Assembly: GCA_018399935.1 (NCBI GenBank)
Contig: JAGYNP010000065.1
Coordinates: 1-11,935 of the forward strand
Origin: Candidatus Moraniibacteriota bacterium
GTDB lineage: Bacteria > Patescibacteriota > Minisyncoccia > Moranbacterales > DUUL01
Reading direction: 5' to 3'
Length of the DNA stretch: 11,935 nucleotides
Within the stretch, counting starts at the first letter, position 1. Every line of letters begins with the position of its first letter. A model generated the notes under the pieces. That model was not told where the DNA came from. It did no database searches and saw only the letters and a list, made by a program, of their open reading frames with translations. The translations under genes were made by a program, and so were the position numbers. This document shows, piece by piece, positions 1 through 5,485 of this stretch.

Positions 1-14
1 CCAGTTAAATATTG

Positions 15-46
15 CCCCAAATTTTGTTTGGAACAAATTTAACGGG
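15..46 (+). promoter_or_regulatory. Possible leader hairpin before the first gene
   Basis: AAATTTTGTT and AACAAATTT (about 20-41) form an imperfect inverted repeat around TGG, with CCC on the left and GGG on the right outside it. The GGG lies in the presumed ribosome-binding region of the gene starting at 57, so folding could hide it. It could equally be the tail of a terminator for a gene left of the window. No T-tract follows, so termination is less likely. This is weak evidence. Confidence 0.2.
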
Positions 47-56
47 TCAAGTAAAA

Positions 57-344
57 ATGAAAAAACAAAAACAAACTAAAACTAAAAAGTGTCTTTATAT
101 TAGCCTAACTATTTTTCTGGGACTTTTGTTGTCCTTTATTCTTCACGCCTTAGCGGAAGTTTTTTATTTAAATTATGCCTTCGCCAACAACCTCTCGATT
201 CAAGGAACCTATTTTCTTGGAGTAGGTTGGTGTGCTTTGCCAATTTGGGTTCAATACACTTTTCCAATTATCGGAATTGTCGGCGGCTATTTTTTGGGGA
301 AATATTGGTGGAATTTAGTCTATATTAATAGGAAACACTTCTAA
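57..344 (+). CDS. Small two-span membrane protein, CPR-type hypothetical
   Basis: The protein has 95 residues from the ATG at 57. The frame is open from a TTG at 12, but the lysine-rich start MKKQKQTK followed directly by a hydrophobic helix is the more natural N terminus, and a GGGTC motif lies seven bases upstream. Two hydrophobic segments are visible: one beginning about residue 15 (SLTIFLGLLLSFILHALAEV) and one near the C terminus (PIIGIVGGYFLGKYWW). Between them is a short loop containing FLGVGWCALP. The pattern LSFILHA then GYFLGKYWW then VYINRKH resembles a small membrane family I recall from CPR genomes, whose function is unknown. It stands alone, about 180 bases before the next gene. 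Expression as a membrane protein is likely; I infer no role. Confidence 0.65.
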   Translation: MKKQKQTKTKKCLYISLTIFLGLLLSFILHALAEVFYLNYAFANNLSIQGTYFLGVGWCALPIWVQYTFPIIGIVGGYFLGKYWWNLVYINRKHF

Positions 345-352
345 GGACTGTT

Positions 353-381
353 TTTACTGCAAAATTATAATGTGATATAAT
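353..381 (+). promoter_or_regulatory. Promoter candidate for the caspase locus (extended -10)
   Basis: A TTTACT -35-like box at 353-358 is followed after 17 bases by a perfect TATAAT at 376-381, which carries an extended -10 TG at 373-374. Transcription would start near 388 and leave a long leader of about 137 bases before the ATG at 525. A TTGACG at 490-495 lies closer to the gene but has no -10 box at a usable distance. Confidence 0.45.
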
Positions 382-524
382 AAATAAAATTTCTTAATAA
401 AAAATAGAAACTGAAACAAATAAGAAGTAATTTTTAAAATAATAATTAACAATATAATAAAATATGATATAAAAAATCTTGGAGTTTAGTTGACGAGAAA
501 TATTTAAATAATAATCAAACAAAA

Positions 525-761
525 ATGAAAAAGTATGGAATTATTGGAATTTTAATAGTAGCAGTGTTTGCTTTCACCGCCTTGACGGGTGTTCTGGCAA
601 ATAATAATAAATCACAGGGCAATGAAAACAAATCTGAAAATGGCAAAATACAGGCAAAAAATATAAAAATTCATCCTAGAACTTTATTAAAGGGCGTCGA
701 TGCTGAAAAATTTAAGAAAAATAAAAAAGCCGATGAACTTCTTGCAATAAAGGTGTGCTAG
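525..761 (+). CDS. N-terminal part of secreted caspase-like protein (signal peptide), frameshifted
   Basis: This 78-codon frame encodes a clear Sec signal peptide: MKKYG, a hydrophobic core at residues 6-22, and a likely cleavage site after VLA (residue 25). A polar, Asn/Lys-rich stretch follows and ends in ADELLAIKVC. It stops at a TAG (759-761) inside the start of the caspase frame, overlapping it by seven bases. One extra A in the AATAAAGG run at 746-753 would join the two frames as ADELLAIKGVLVEVPC, which reads naturally. The two frames are therefore probably one gene (525-1948, about 475 residues) with a frameshift, either real or a sequencing or assembly error. No Shine-Dalgarno sequence is visible before the ATG. 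Alone, this fragment has no recognisable function beyond export. Confidence 0.7.
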   Translation: MKKYGIIGILIVAVFAFTALTGVLANNNKSQGNENKSENGKIQAKNIKIHPRTLLKGVDAEKFKKNKKADELLAIKVC

Positions 762-1948
762 TCGAAGTTCCTTGCATCGCCTATAGAGAAGAAACCGAAA
801 TTCAAGATTCACAGCCAGAATGTGGTCCAGCTGCTACAGTTTACAAAAGCACAGTGACCAGTTTTGACGGGGATCTTTGTGCAATTGGCACAGTTGATCT
901 AGAGCCAGTATTTCCAGTAGCAGGTGAGAGCATTAGTTGGGATTGTGTTTTAGATAGTGAAACAAAAAGCTGTACTGCAACGGTAGAAGCAGCCGGAGAG
1001 ACACCAACCATTTCAGCAACTGGAATTTTTGGGGCGGGGCCTTTAGTTGATAAGCATGCCATTGTCATTGGCATATGTGACTATCCAGACTTTTTAGAAT
1101 ACAGTGATATCTGCGATTCAGATGGTGACGCTGTCAATATGACCAGGGCTCTTCACACTGAATATGGGTTTCCAACTAAAAATATTCATTTATTTAGAGA
1201 TATTGCAATGGATTCTGTGAGCACTGATGGAGAAGATGTAATTTCCTATCCAGCTAGCAAAACTAATATTATGAATGCAATAGAGACTGTAAAGAGAGAA
1301 GCCGGAACAAACAGTCAAGTGGTTTTCTTTTTTAGCGGCCACGGAGTAACTGCGAATTTGGAGGGAAGTACTGAAGATCTCGATGAAGCCTTACTTGTTC
1401 ATAACGGAATTGAAAATAAAAATAAAAACCAAATGGAAGGACAATTCGAATACATTTGGGATGACGAATTGAAAGAAGTTTTTGAGGACTTTGAAACCGA
1501 AAGAATCACTTTTATTTTTGACACCTGTAAAGCAGAGGGAATGAATGACGTGATGGAAGGATTTAATACAGATGAAAATGGTGTCGGAAGAGTTTTCATA
1601 GCTGCGACTGAAGAGGAAAAAAATGCTTATGTTTATTCAACCGGTGAGCAAGGAGAGGGCCTTTTTACGCATTATTTTGTAAAAAACGGTATGCGAGGCT
1701 ATGATGGTGTTGGTGGTGGTTGGGCAGATGGCTATAATCAAATTGGCTGGGATTATCGAACAGAGGACGGTTATAATTACCCTGGAGTTACAGGTCAAGA
1801 TGGTTTAGTGGTTATAGAGGAAGCTTATGAATATGCTAAAGATAAACTTGGCTTAATCTTTTCCTCTCAAGAGCAAGTCCCAATCTTAAAGGATTTTTTC
1901 ACGCATGATTTATTGCTTGGTTATTGGGAGGGTTATCAAGTGCAATAA
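755..1948 (+). CDS. Caspase-like (peptidase C14 family) catalytic domain protein
   Basis: The frame is 397 residues from the GTG at 755 and is open upstream to about 737. Residues 1-80 form a small Cys-rich segment (Cys7, 23, 42, 64, 73), possibly a disulfide-stabilised beta domain. From about residue 98 the caspase fold is clear: DKHAIVIGICDYPD as first strand, AVNMTRALHTEYGF, the catalytic His196 in FFFSGHG, and the catalytic Cys258 in FIFDTC. After these come a GLFTHYF helix and QVPILKDFFTHD near the end, both usual for C14 peptidases. The dyad is intact, so the domain should be active. Caspase homologues in bacteria are usually linked to proteolytic signalling or cell death; here the preceding signal peptide implies an exported enzyme. 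The GTG lacks a spaced Shine-Dalgarno (AAAGG abuts it), which favours a frameshifted single gene over a separate start. The reading is somewhat less AT-rich by eye than the genes around it. Its substrate is unknown. Confidence 0.85.
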   Translation: MLVEVPCIAYREETEIQDSQPECGPAATVYKSTVTSFDGDLCAIGTVDLEPVFPVAGESISWDCVLDSETKSCTATVEAAGETPTISATGIFGAGPLVDKHAIVIGICDYPDFLEYSDICDSDGDAVNMTRALHTEYGFPTKNIHLFRDIAMDSVSTDGEDVISYPASKTNIMNAIETVKREAGTNSQVVFFFSGHGVTANLEGSTEDLDEALLVHNGIENKNKNQMEGQFEYIWDDELKEVFEDFETERITFIFDTCKAEGMNDVMEGFNTDENGVGRVFIAATEEEKNAYVYSTGEQGEGLFTHYFVKNGMRGYDGVGGGWADGYNQIGWDYRTEDGYNYPGVTGQDGLVVIEEAYEYAKDKLGLIFSSQEQVPILKDFFTHDLLLGYWEGYQVQ

Positions 1949-1979
1949 AAATAGTTTATTTAATTTAAGCTAAATTTTT

Positions 1980-2018
1980 AAATACTTCCGTGCTTCATTG
2001 GACGGGAGTATTTTTTTG
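1980..2018 (+). terminator. Rho-independent terminator after the caspase gene
   Basis: AATACTTCCGT (1981-1991) pairs with ACGGGAGTATT (2002-2012) as an 11-bp stem containing one G-T pair. The loop is ten bases and a run of T follows to 2017. It sits 32 bases after the caspase stop and is one of the clearest terminators in the window. Confidence 0.85.
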
Positions 2019-2038
2019 ATCAGAGATTACAATCAAAA

Positions 2039-2058
2039 AATTCTAAAATTTTGGAATT
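2039..2058. repeat. Near-palindrome over the -35 region
   Basis: AATTCTAAAATTTTGGAATT is a 20-bp palindrome with one mismatched pair. It overlaps the start of the -35 box at 2057. It may be a second operator half-array for the repressor whose palindrome lies at 2081-2104, or chance in AT-rich DNA. Confidence 0.3.
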
Positions 2059-2104
2059 GACAAAAATTTGAGAAGATTTAGAATATCAATGTGTATTGAT
2101 ATTC
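2057..2104 (+). promoter_or_regulatory. Promoter with overlapping palindromic operator (ArsR-type)
   Basis: TTGACA (2057-2062), a 16-base spacer and TAGAAT (2079-2084) make a near-consensus sigma-70 promoter. A perfect 10-4-10 inverted repeat, GAATATCAAT / GTGT / ATTGATATTC (2081-2104), covers the -10 and the expected start site near 2091. A repressor bound there would block RNA polymerase. The half-site with ATCAA and TTGAT is the kind of sequence used by ArsR-family repressors, and the first downstream frame is an ArsR N-terminus, so autoregulation of an ArsR gene is the natural reading. Confidence 0.7.
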
Positions 2105-2114
2105 TAATAGAAAA

Positions 2115-2246
2115 ATGAAAGAAAAATGTTGTAGAGAAAACTCAAAAAAAACCCCGAAACTGGGAGATTTGGGGAATTTTTTAAAAATTATTTCCAATAC
2201 TAATAGATTGAGAATCCTTTGTCTTTTGAGCAAGAAGGAGATTTGA
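2115..2246 (+). pseudogene. Truncated ArsR-family transcriptional repressor (43 codons)
   Basis: An ATG at 2115 opens a 43-residue frame ending in TGA. Its second half, NFLKIISNTNRLRILCLLSKKE, matches the opening helices of ArsR/SmtB winged-helix repressors, which typically read like a leucine-rich helix, then TRLRIL, then a LL..GE turn. Full members are about 90-120 residues and continue into a metal-sensing CxC box and the recognition helix; none of that is present in any frame afterwards. As it stands it cannot make a winged helix, so I call it a remnant. It sits under an intact promoter and palindromic operator, 24 bases downstream of the predicted start site. Its last codons contain the AAGGAG Shine-Dalgarno of the next gene, whose ATG begins two bases after the TGA. 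It might still act as a translated leader for that gene. Confidence 0.6.
2235..2240 (+). promoter_or_regulatory. Strong Shine-Dalgarno for the zinc-ribbon gene
   Basis: AAGGAG lies seven bases before the ATG at 2248. Few genes in this window have a recognisable ribosome-binding site, so this one stands out. It fixes the start of the zinc-ribbon protein and lies inside the last codons of the ArsR remnant. Confidence 0.75.
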
Positions 2247-2247
2247 A

Positions 2248-2430
2248 ATGAAAAATAAAAAGATTGATTTTAAATGCCCAATTTGTGGATGTGATAAATA
2301 TAAAGAGGAATTTGAGAGTAATGAAATATTGGGTCCTGGAGGAAGAACATGGAGAGTCTATTGTATTTGTAAAGGTTGTTCTATAATTTTTCGAAATCCT
2401 GAAAAATTTTCCAAAAACAAAAAAGATTAA
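2248..2430 (+). CDS. Small zinc-ribbon protein
   Basis: This 60-residue protein carries two Cys pairs, CPICGC near residues 10-15 and CICKGC near 39-44, separated by the loop FESNEILGPGGRTW. Together these form a zinc ribbon. The spacing and the CKGCSIIFRNPEKFS ending look like a compact nucleic-acid-type or structural zinc ribbon; no other domain fits in the length. The tail is Lys-rich. The start is supported by a strong Shine-Dalgarno, and the gene is read from the repressor-type promoter at 2057 through the ArsR remnant. A perfect terminator hairpin follows ten bases after its stop. Its partner or target cannot be told from sequence; zinc- or metal-responsive control is a possible inference from the upstream operator. 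Confidence 0.75.
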   Translation: MKNKKIDFKCPICGCDKYKEEFESNEILGPGGRTWRVYCICKGCSIIFRNPEKFSKNKKD

Positions 2431-2440
2431 TTAAATTTTT

Positions 2441-2475
2441 TAAGGTGATGTAAACTTATATCACCTTATTTTAAT
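2441..2475 (+). terminator. Terminator after the zinc-ribbon gene
   Basis: TAAGGTGAT (2441-2449) and ATCACCTTA (2460-2468) form a perfect 9-bp stem with a ten-base loop. A T-rich tail follows (TTATTTTAATTT). It closes the short ArsR-remnant and zinc-ribbon transcription unit. Confidence 0.75.
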
Positions 2476-2590
2476 TTCAAGGCAGTATTTTAAACACCAT
2501 TTATTTTTTAAATCTTCTCTTATCCTCTAGCATATAGTAGAGCTACGATTTAATTATAAATAATTATAAATTATATTGTTTATGAATTGT

Positions 2591-2626
2591 AATGTTAAAT
2601 CATTATTTAAATAATGATTTAACATT
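2591..2626. repeat. Perfect 36-bp palindrome
   Basis: The left half AATGTTAAATCATTATTT is followed without any loop by its exact reverse complement, with the centre between 2608 and 2609. It contains almost no G or C and is not followed by a T-tract on either side, so a standard terminator is unlikely. It could be a protein-binding site, a cruciform-prone element or the scar of a mobile element end. Confidence 0.85.
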
Positions 2627-2746
2627 TGATTAAAAAATTTAGTTTTTCTTAAATTAAACTACAGTATTTATTGAAGTTGAGCTCAAATTAAACTAAATAG
2701 TTTTTAATTTGAATCTTTGAATTGATGGAATATCTATAAATTTAAA

Positions 2747-2774
2747 TTGATTTTATTAATAAAAATGTTATGAT
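2747..2774 (+). promoter_or_regulatory. Promoter of the SDH-type protease gene
   Basis: TTGATT (2747-2752), a 16-base spacer and TATGAT (2769-2774), with an extended -10 TG at 2766-2767. The expected start is about 2781, giving a leader of about 30 bases that includes the AAGGA Shine-Dalgarno at 2803-2807. Confidence 0.6.
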
Positions 2775-2812
2775 GAGAATATATTCAAGCACGATAAATA
2801 ATAAGGAATAAA

Positions 2813-3829
2813 ATGAATACTCAAGAAATAATTAAAAAAATAGAACAAAACAGAAATTCAAAAGTCATCACCTATGTCACTAGTGATCGTCAAGGACCAG
2901 TTAACGCTCGAGTGGCCATGGACATTATTCCTATCATCAGTCAGCAATTGAGGAAAATTGGGAAGACAGAGAAGATTGATTTGGTGCTTTATAGTTCTGG
3001 AGGAGATACAATGGTGCCCTGGCGACTAGTTTCTATGGTCAGAGAATATTGCAACCACTTCTCAGTAATCATCCCCTACAAGGCTCACAGCGCTGCTACA
3101 ATGATTTCTTTGGGAGCGGATGAAATTGTGATGAGTGACATGAGTGAACTTTCGCCAATCGACCCTTCCACCTCCAATGTTTTCAACCCCGTTGATCCAA
3201 AAAACCCTCAAAACAGAATTCCAATTTCAGTTGAAGATGTGATGGCCTATTTTGATTTAGCTAAAAATAAATTCGGCATCAAAAACGATGCTGAATTGAC
3301 GGAAATTTTCAAAAAATTCGTTGATGCCAACCCTTCAATTCACCCTTTAGCCTTAGGAAACATTAACCGAACTCATAATCTGATTAAAATTTTAGCCAAA
3401 AGACTTCTAAAAAGTCATAAGGAGGCAATAAAAGAAGAGGAAATTGAAAAGGTGATTGAATTTTTGACCGAAAAACTTTATTCTCACCAATATTTTATTG
3501 GCAGAAAAGAGGCTAGAGAAGACTTGGGGATAAAAACAGTGGTTTTTGCTGACAAAGAACTTTCTGATTTAATGACTGATATCTATGATGAATATGAAAA
3601 AGAAATGAATATGAAAAGTGTTTGGAATCCAGAGGCTGAATTTGCTAAAGGAGAAAATCAGAGCTATAAAATCGCTTATGTTGAAAGCATTGAAGTTTCA
3701 AATAAATTTGAAATAAATATGGCCTTTAAAAAAATTGAGCAAAATGTCCCCCAACAAACCCCTCAAGGACCAATAAACATCCCCCAACAACAAATCGTTT
3801 GGCGAGTTATTAAACAGGGATGGAATTGA
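2813..3829 (+). CDS. SDH-family Clp-fold serine protease
   Basis: The protein has 338 residues; the start is set by AAGGA five bases before the ATG. It matches the serine dehydrogenase proteinase family (SDH_sah), a soluble branch of the ClpP/SppA crotonase-like fold. Diagnostic parts are IDLVLYSSGGD (55-65, oxyanion-side strand and glycine turn), the nucleophile Ser93 in YKAHSAATMISLGAD (89-103), and LSPIDP (113-118). Next come a helical region and HPLALGNINRTHNLIKILAKRLL. The last 60 residues hold an uncharged Gln/Pro-rich patch (VPQQTPQGPINIPQQQ). There is no signal peptide or membrane helix, so it is probably cytoplasmic. Substrates of the family are poorly known. It is monocistronic and has its own promoter. 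Base composition is a little less AT-rich than nearby genes. Confidence 0.88.
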   Translation: MNTQEIIKKIEQNRNSKVITYVTSDRQGPVNARVAMDIIPIISQQLRKIGKTEKIDLVLYSSGGDTMVPWRLVSMVREYCNHFSVIIPYKAHSAATMISLGADEIVMSDMSELSPIDPSTSNVFNPVDPKNPQNRIPISVEDVMAYFDLAKNKFGIKNDAELTEIFKKFVDANPSIHPLALGNINRTHNLIKILAKRLLKSHKEAIKEEEIEKVIEFLTEKLYSHQYFIGRKEAREDLGIKTVVFADKELSDLMTDIYDEYEKEMNMKSVWNPEAEFAKGENQSYKIAYVESIEVSNKFEINMAFKKIEQNVPQQTPQGPINIPQQQIVWRVIKQGWN

Positions 3830-3951
3830 GAATATAAAAAGATAAATACTTTAAAGATCAATAATCGAGATATTGGAAAATATTAAAAAAATAAAAGAAT
3901 AGTTTTAGAATATATTTACAATTAATTTTATCTTTACGAAATTTTAAATCA

Positions 3952-3975
3952 ATAACAATTATTTATTGTTATAAT
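3952..3975 (+). promoter_or_regulatory. Extended -10 promoter inside an inverted repeat
   Basis: ATAACAAT (3952-3959) and ATTGTTAT (3965-3972) form an 8-bp inverted repeat with a five-base loop. The right arm merges into a perfect TATAAT (3970-3975) with an extended -10 TG at 3967-3968. There is no good -35 box. It may be an operator-covered promoter for the gene starting at 4040, or a weak AT-rich terminator for the protease gene, since ATTATTTTTT follows. Confidence 0.4.
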
Positions 3976-4039
3976 TATTTTTTAAATAACAAAAAATTTT
4001 ACTAGCATATTTTATGACAGTAATTTAGAAAATAAAAAA

Positions 4040-4507
4040 ATGAAAAAAATTTTTATTTTTACAGGAGTAGGGTTGTTAATAATTTTATTAGTTATTATTT
4101 TTTATCAAAAAAGATATAGTAAAAATTCAAATAATCAATTGAATAATCTCAATAAAAATCAAGAAATCAAAGATAATTTAAGAAGTGAAATAACTCCGCC
4201 ACCAATTCCTTTTATCAAAGAAGACAATAAAGAATCTGAAAAAGATATAGTTACTAGAATTTTGGCTGAGAAATATCAGAAAAAAATAGAACAGATTTCT
4301 GTAAATATTACTGAACAAAGAGGAAATTACATAAAGGGAAAAATAGAAATTGCTTCAGGACATCTAGGAGATGTGGGCATATTTTTAGCTACTAAAGAAA
4401 AAGGTGAGTGGGAAATTGTTTTTGATGGAAATGGAAATCCTGATTGCCTTAACTTAAAACAAAATTACAATTTTCCAGAATCAATATTGGCTGGCTTTTG
4501 TGATTAA
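4040..4507 (+). CDS. Membrane-anchored extracellular protein, CPR-type hypothetical
   Basis: The protein has 155 residues. An N-terminal helix (residues 4-22, FIFTGVGLLIILLVIIFYQ) acts as a signal anchor; there is no lipobox cysteine. A low-complexity Asn/Lys linker (28-50) and a Pro-rich PPPIP segment lead to a compact domain from about 66 to 155. This domain has ILAEKYQKK, a strand pair with NYIKGKIEIAS, then GEWEIVFDGNGNPDC and a final YNFPESILAGFCD. Cys136 and Cys154 could form a disulfide outside the membrane. The domain order AEKY, GEWKIVFDGNG, YNFP is one I recall from many CPR surface proteins with no assigned function. It ends six bases before the YdjM-like gene, so the two are probably co-transcribed. 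No Shine-Dalgarno is visible. Confidence 0.7.
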   Translation: MKKIFIFTGVGLLIILLVIIFYQKRYSKNSNNQLNNLNKNQEIKDNLRSEITPPPIPFIKEDNKESEKDIVTRILAEKYQKKIEQISVNITEQRGNYIKGKIEIASGHLGDVGIFLATKEKGEWEIVFDGNGNPDCLNLKQNYNFPESILAGFCD

Positions 4508-4513
4508 TTTAAA

Positions 4514-5155
4514 ATGGCTGAATTTAAAAAACATATTAGTTGGGGAGTTGTGCTGGCAATTGCGGTAATTGTTTTAGGTTTAATTTTGTCTCTTTTCGCT
4601 GGAGTTGAAATTATTTTTTGGATTTTTTTAGCTGTTTTGATAGGTTCTTTCTTACCAGATCTAGATTCTGACGGAGGACTGCCTTTCCAAATGACTTTTG
4701 GGTTAGCAGGTTTGATTTTAGCCGGAGCCTTTTTTTATTTTCTATTTGAAAACCAGGAAAGAGATTGGCGGATTCTAGTTGGCATTCCAATTGGAATTTT
4801 TATTTTAATCAGATTTATCTTCGGTTATTTCTTTCAAAAACTAACCCGACATCGAGGAATTTTCCACTCAGTTCCAGCTGGTATTTTAACTGGGTTGATA
4901 GTGGTCTGGGTTTTGGGGTACTCACCCTTAGATTTTAATGAAAAAATATTAATTGGATCGGCTGTTTTTATTGGTTATCTGGGTCATTTAGTTTTAGATG
5001 AACTCTATTCAACTGTTAATTTAAGGGGATTGTCGATTTTTCCCAAAAAATCACTGGGAAGCGCTATAAAGTTTTGGTCATCTTCTAAAAAAGCCACTTT
5101 TCTAGTTTATTTTCTTTTAATTTTATTTTTTAATTTTATTTTTGATATTTTTTAA
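4514..5155 (+). CDS. YdjM-like (DUF457) metal-dependent membrane hydrolase
   Basis: This 213-residue protein is almost wholly hydrophobic, with about five or six membrane spans. The metal-ligand motifs of the LexA-regulated YdjM/DUF457 family are all present: His7 at the N terminus, LPDLD at 47-51, TRHRGIFHS at 111-119 (His113, His118), and GHLVLDELY at 157-165 (His158, Asp162). These suggest a membrane-embedded metal-dependent hydrolase, often assumed to act on phospholipids, though the substrate is unproven. It follows its upstream partner after only six bases and is probably in the same operon. The C terminus is an extra hydrophobic helix (196-212). Confidence 0.85.
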   Translation: MAEFKKHISWGVVLAIAVIVLGLILSLFAGVEIIFWIFLAVLIGSFLPDLDSDGGLPFQMTFGLAGLILAGAFFYFLFENQERDWRILVGIPIGIFILIRFIFGYFFQKLTRHRGIFHSVPAGILTGLIVVWVLGYSPLDFNEKILIGSAVFIGYLGHLVLDELYSTVNLRGLSIFPKKSLGSAIKFWSSSKKATFLVYFLLILFFNFIFDIF

Positions 5156-5239
5156 ATATCAAAGTAGAGTTTTAATAATACAATTCATATACTAGTCTAA
5201 TAAGGAAGTGTTCTAAATATCAATAATTAATAAAAACAA

Positions 5240-5410
5240 ATGACAAAATCTTTAGAAAAATTTTATAAAAATAATAAAAAAATAATCGCCTATATTCTTT
5301 TTGGTTTTATGATAATTTCTTTAACCTGGAGTATTAGTTTCTTCATGAAAGCCGATAAAAACTACAAGGCTCAATTAAAAATAAAGCAAGAAAAAGAAAG
5401 CTTAAAATAA
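5240..5410 (+). CDS. Small single-span membrane protein (56 residues)
   Basis: An ATG at 5240 opens a 56-codon frame ending in TAA at 5408-5410. The product has a basic N terminus (MTKSLEKFYKNNKK) and one membrane span (IIAYILFGFMIISLTWSISFF, about residues 15-35). The tail is highly charged (KADKNYKAQLKIKQEKESLK). The basic-helix-charged layout and the length are what a real small membrane protein looks like. There is no Shine-Dalgarno and I do not recognise a family, so function is unknown. It lies between the YdjM-like gene and the ferritin-like gene with no shared operon signal. Confidence 0.5.
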   Translation: MTKSLEKFYKNNKKIIAYILFGFMIISLTWSISFFMKADKNYKAQLKIKQEKESLK

Positions 5411-5436
5411 TATATAATTAAAAAATAAAAGCCCAG

Positions 5437-5465
5437 TTGATAGCATATTAAACTTTTTTTAAAAT
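5437..5465 (+). promoter_or_regulatory. Promoter of the ferritin-like gene
   Basis: TTGATA (5437-5442), exactly 17 bases, then TAAAAT (5460-5465): one mismatch to consensus in each box. Transcription would begin near 5472, giving a very short leader of about 14 bases that consists of AGGTCAA and an A-run before the ATG at 5486. Confidence 0.65.
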
Positions 5466-5485
5466 GATTTAACAGGTCAAAAAAA

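Larger units (their letters stand above)
2476..2812. other. Gene-free spacer before the SDH-type protease
   Basis: I find no open frame of useful length on either strand. The stretch is extremely AT-rich and holds a perfect 36-bp palindrome (2591-2626) and, at its right end, the promoter of the protease gene (2747-2774). The remainder shows no structure I can name. Confidence 0.6.

Noticed and set aside
490..515. TTGACG as the promoter of the caspase locus with a leaderless start
   Set aside because: The nearest -10-like hexamer is only 14 bases away; the TATAAT at 376-381 with a 17-base spacer and TG extension is better.
723..729. AAAAAAG as a slippery site for programmed -1 frameshifting in the caspase gene
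   Set aside because: After a -1 slip there the new frame meets TGA at 734-736, before the caspase frame opens. The change of frame must happen after 737.
841..1599. Minus-strand open frames inside the caspase gene
   Set aside because: They lie opposite the clear caspase coding frame and their Ser/Pro/Leu-rich products match no family.
3827..3829. UGA as a sense codon (the CPR glycine code)
   Set aside because: The protease ends at TGA where its family is expected to end, and the intact housekeeping genes contain no internal TGA. Glycine uses GGN throughout.
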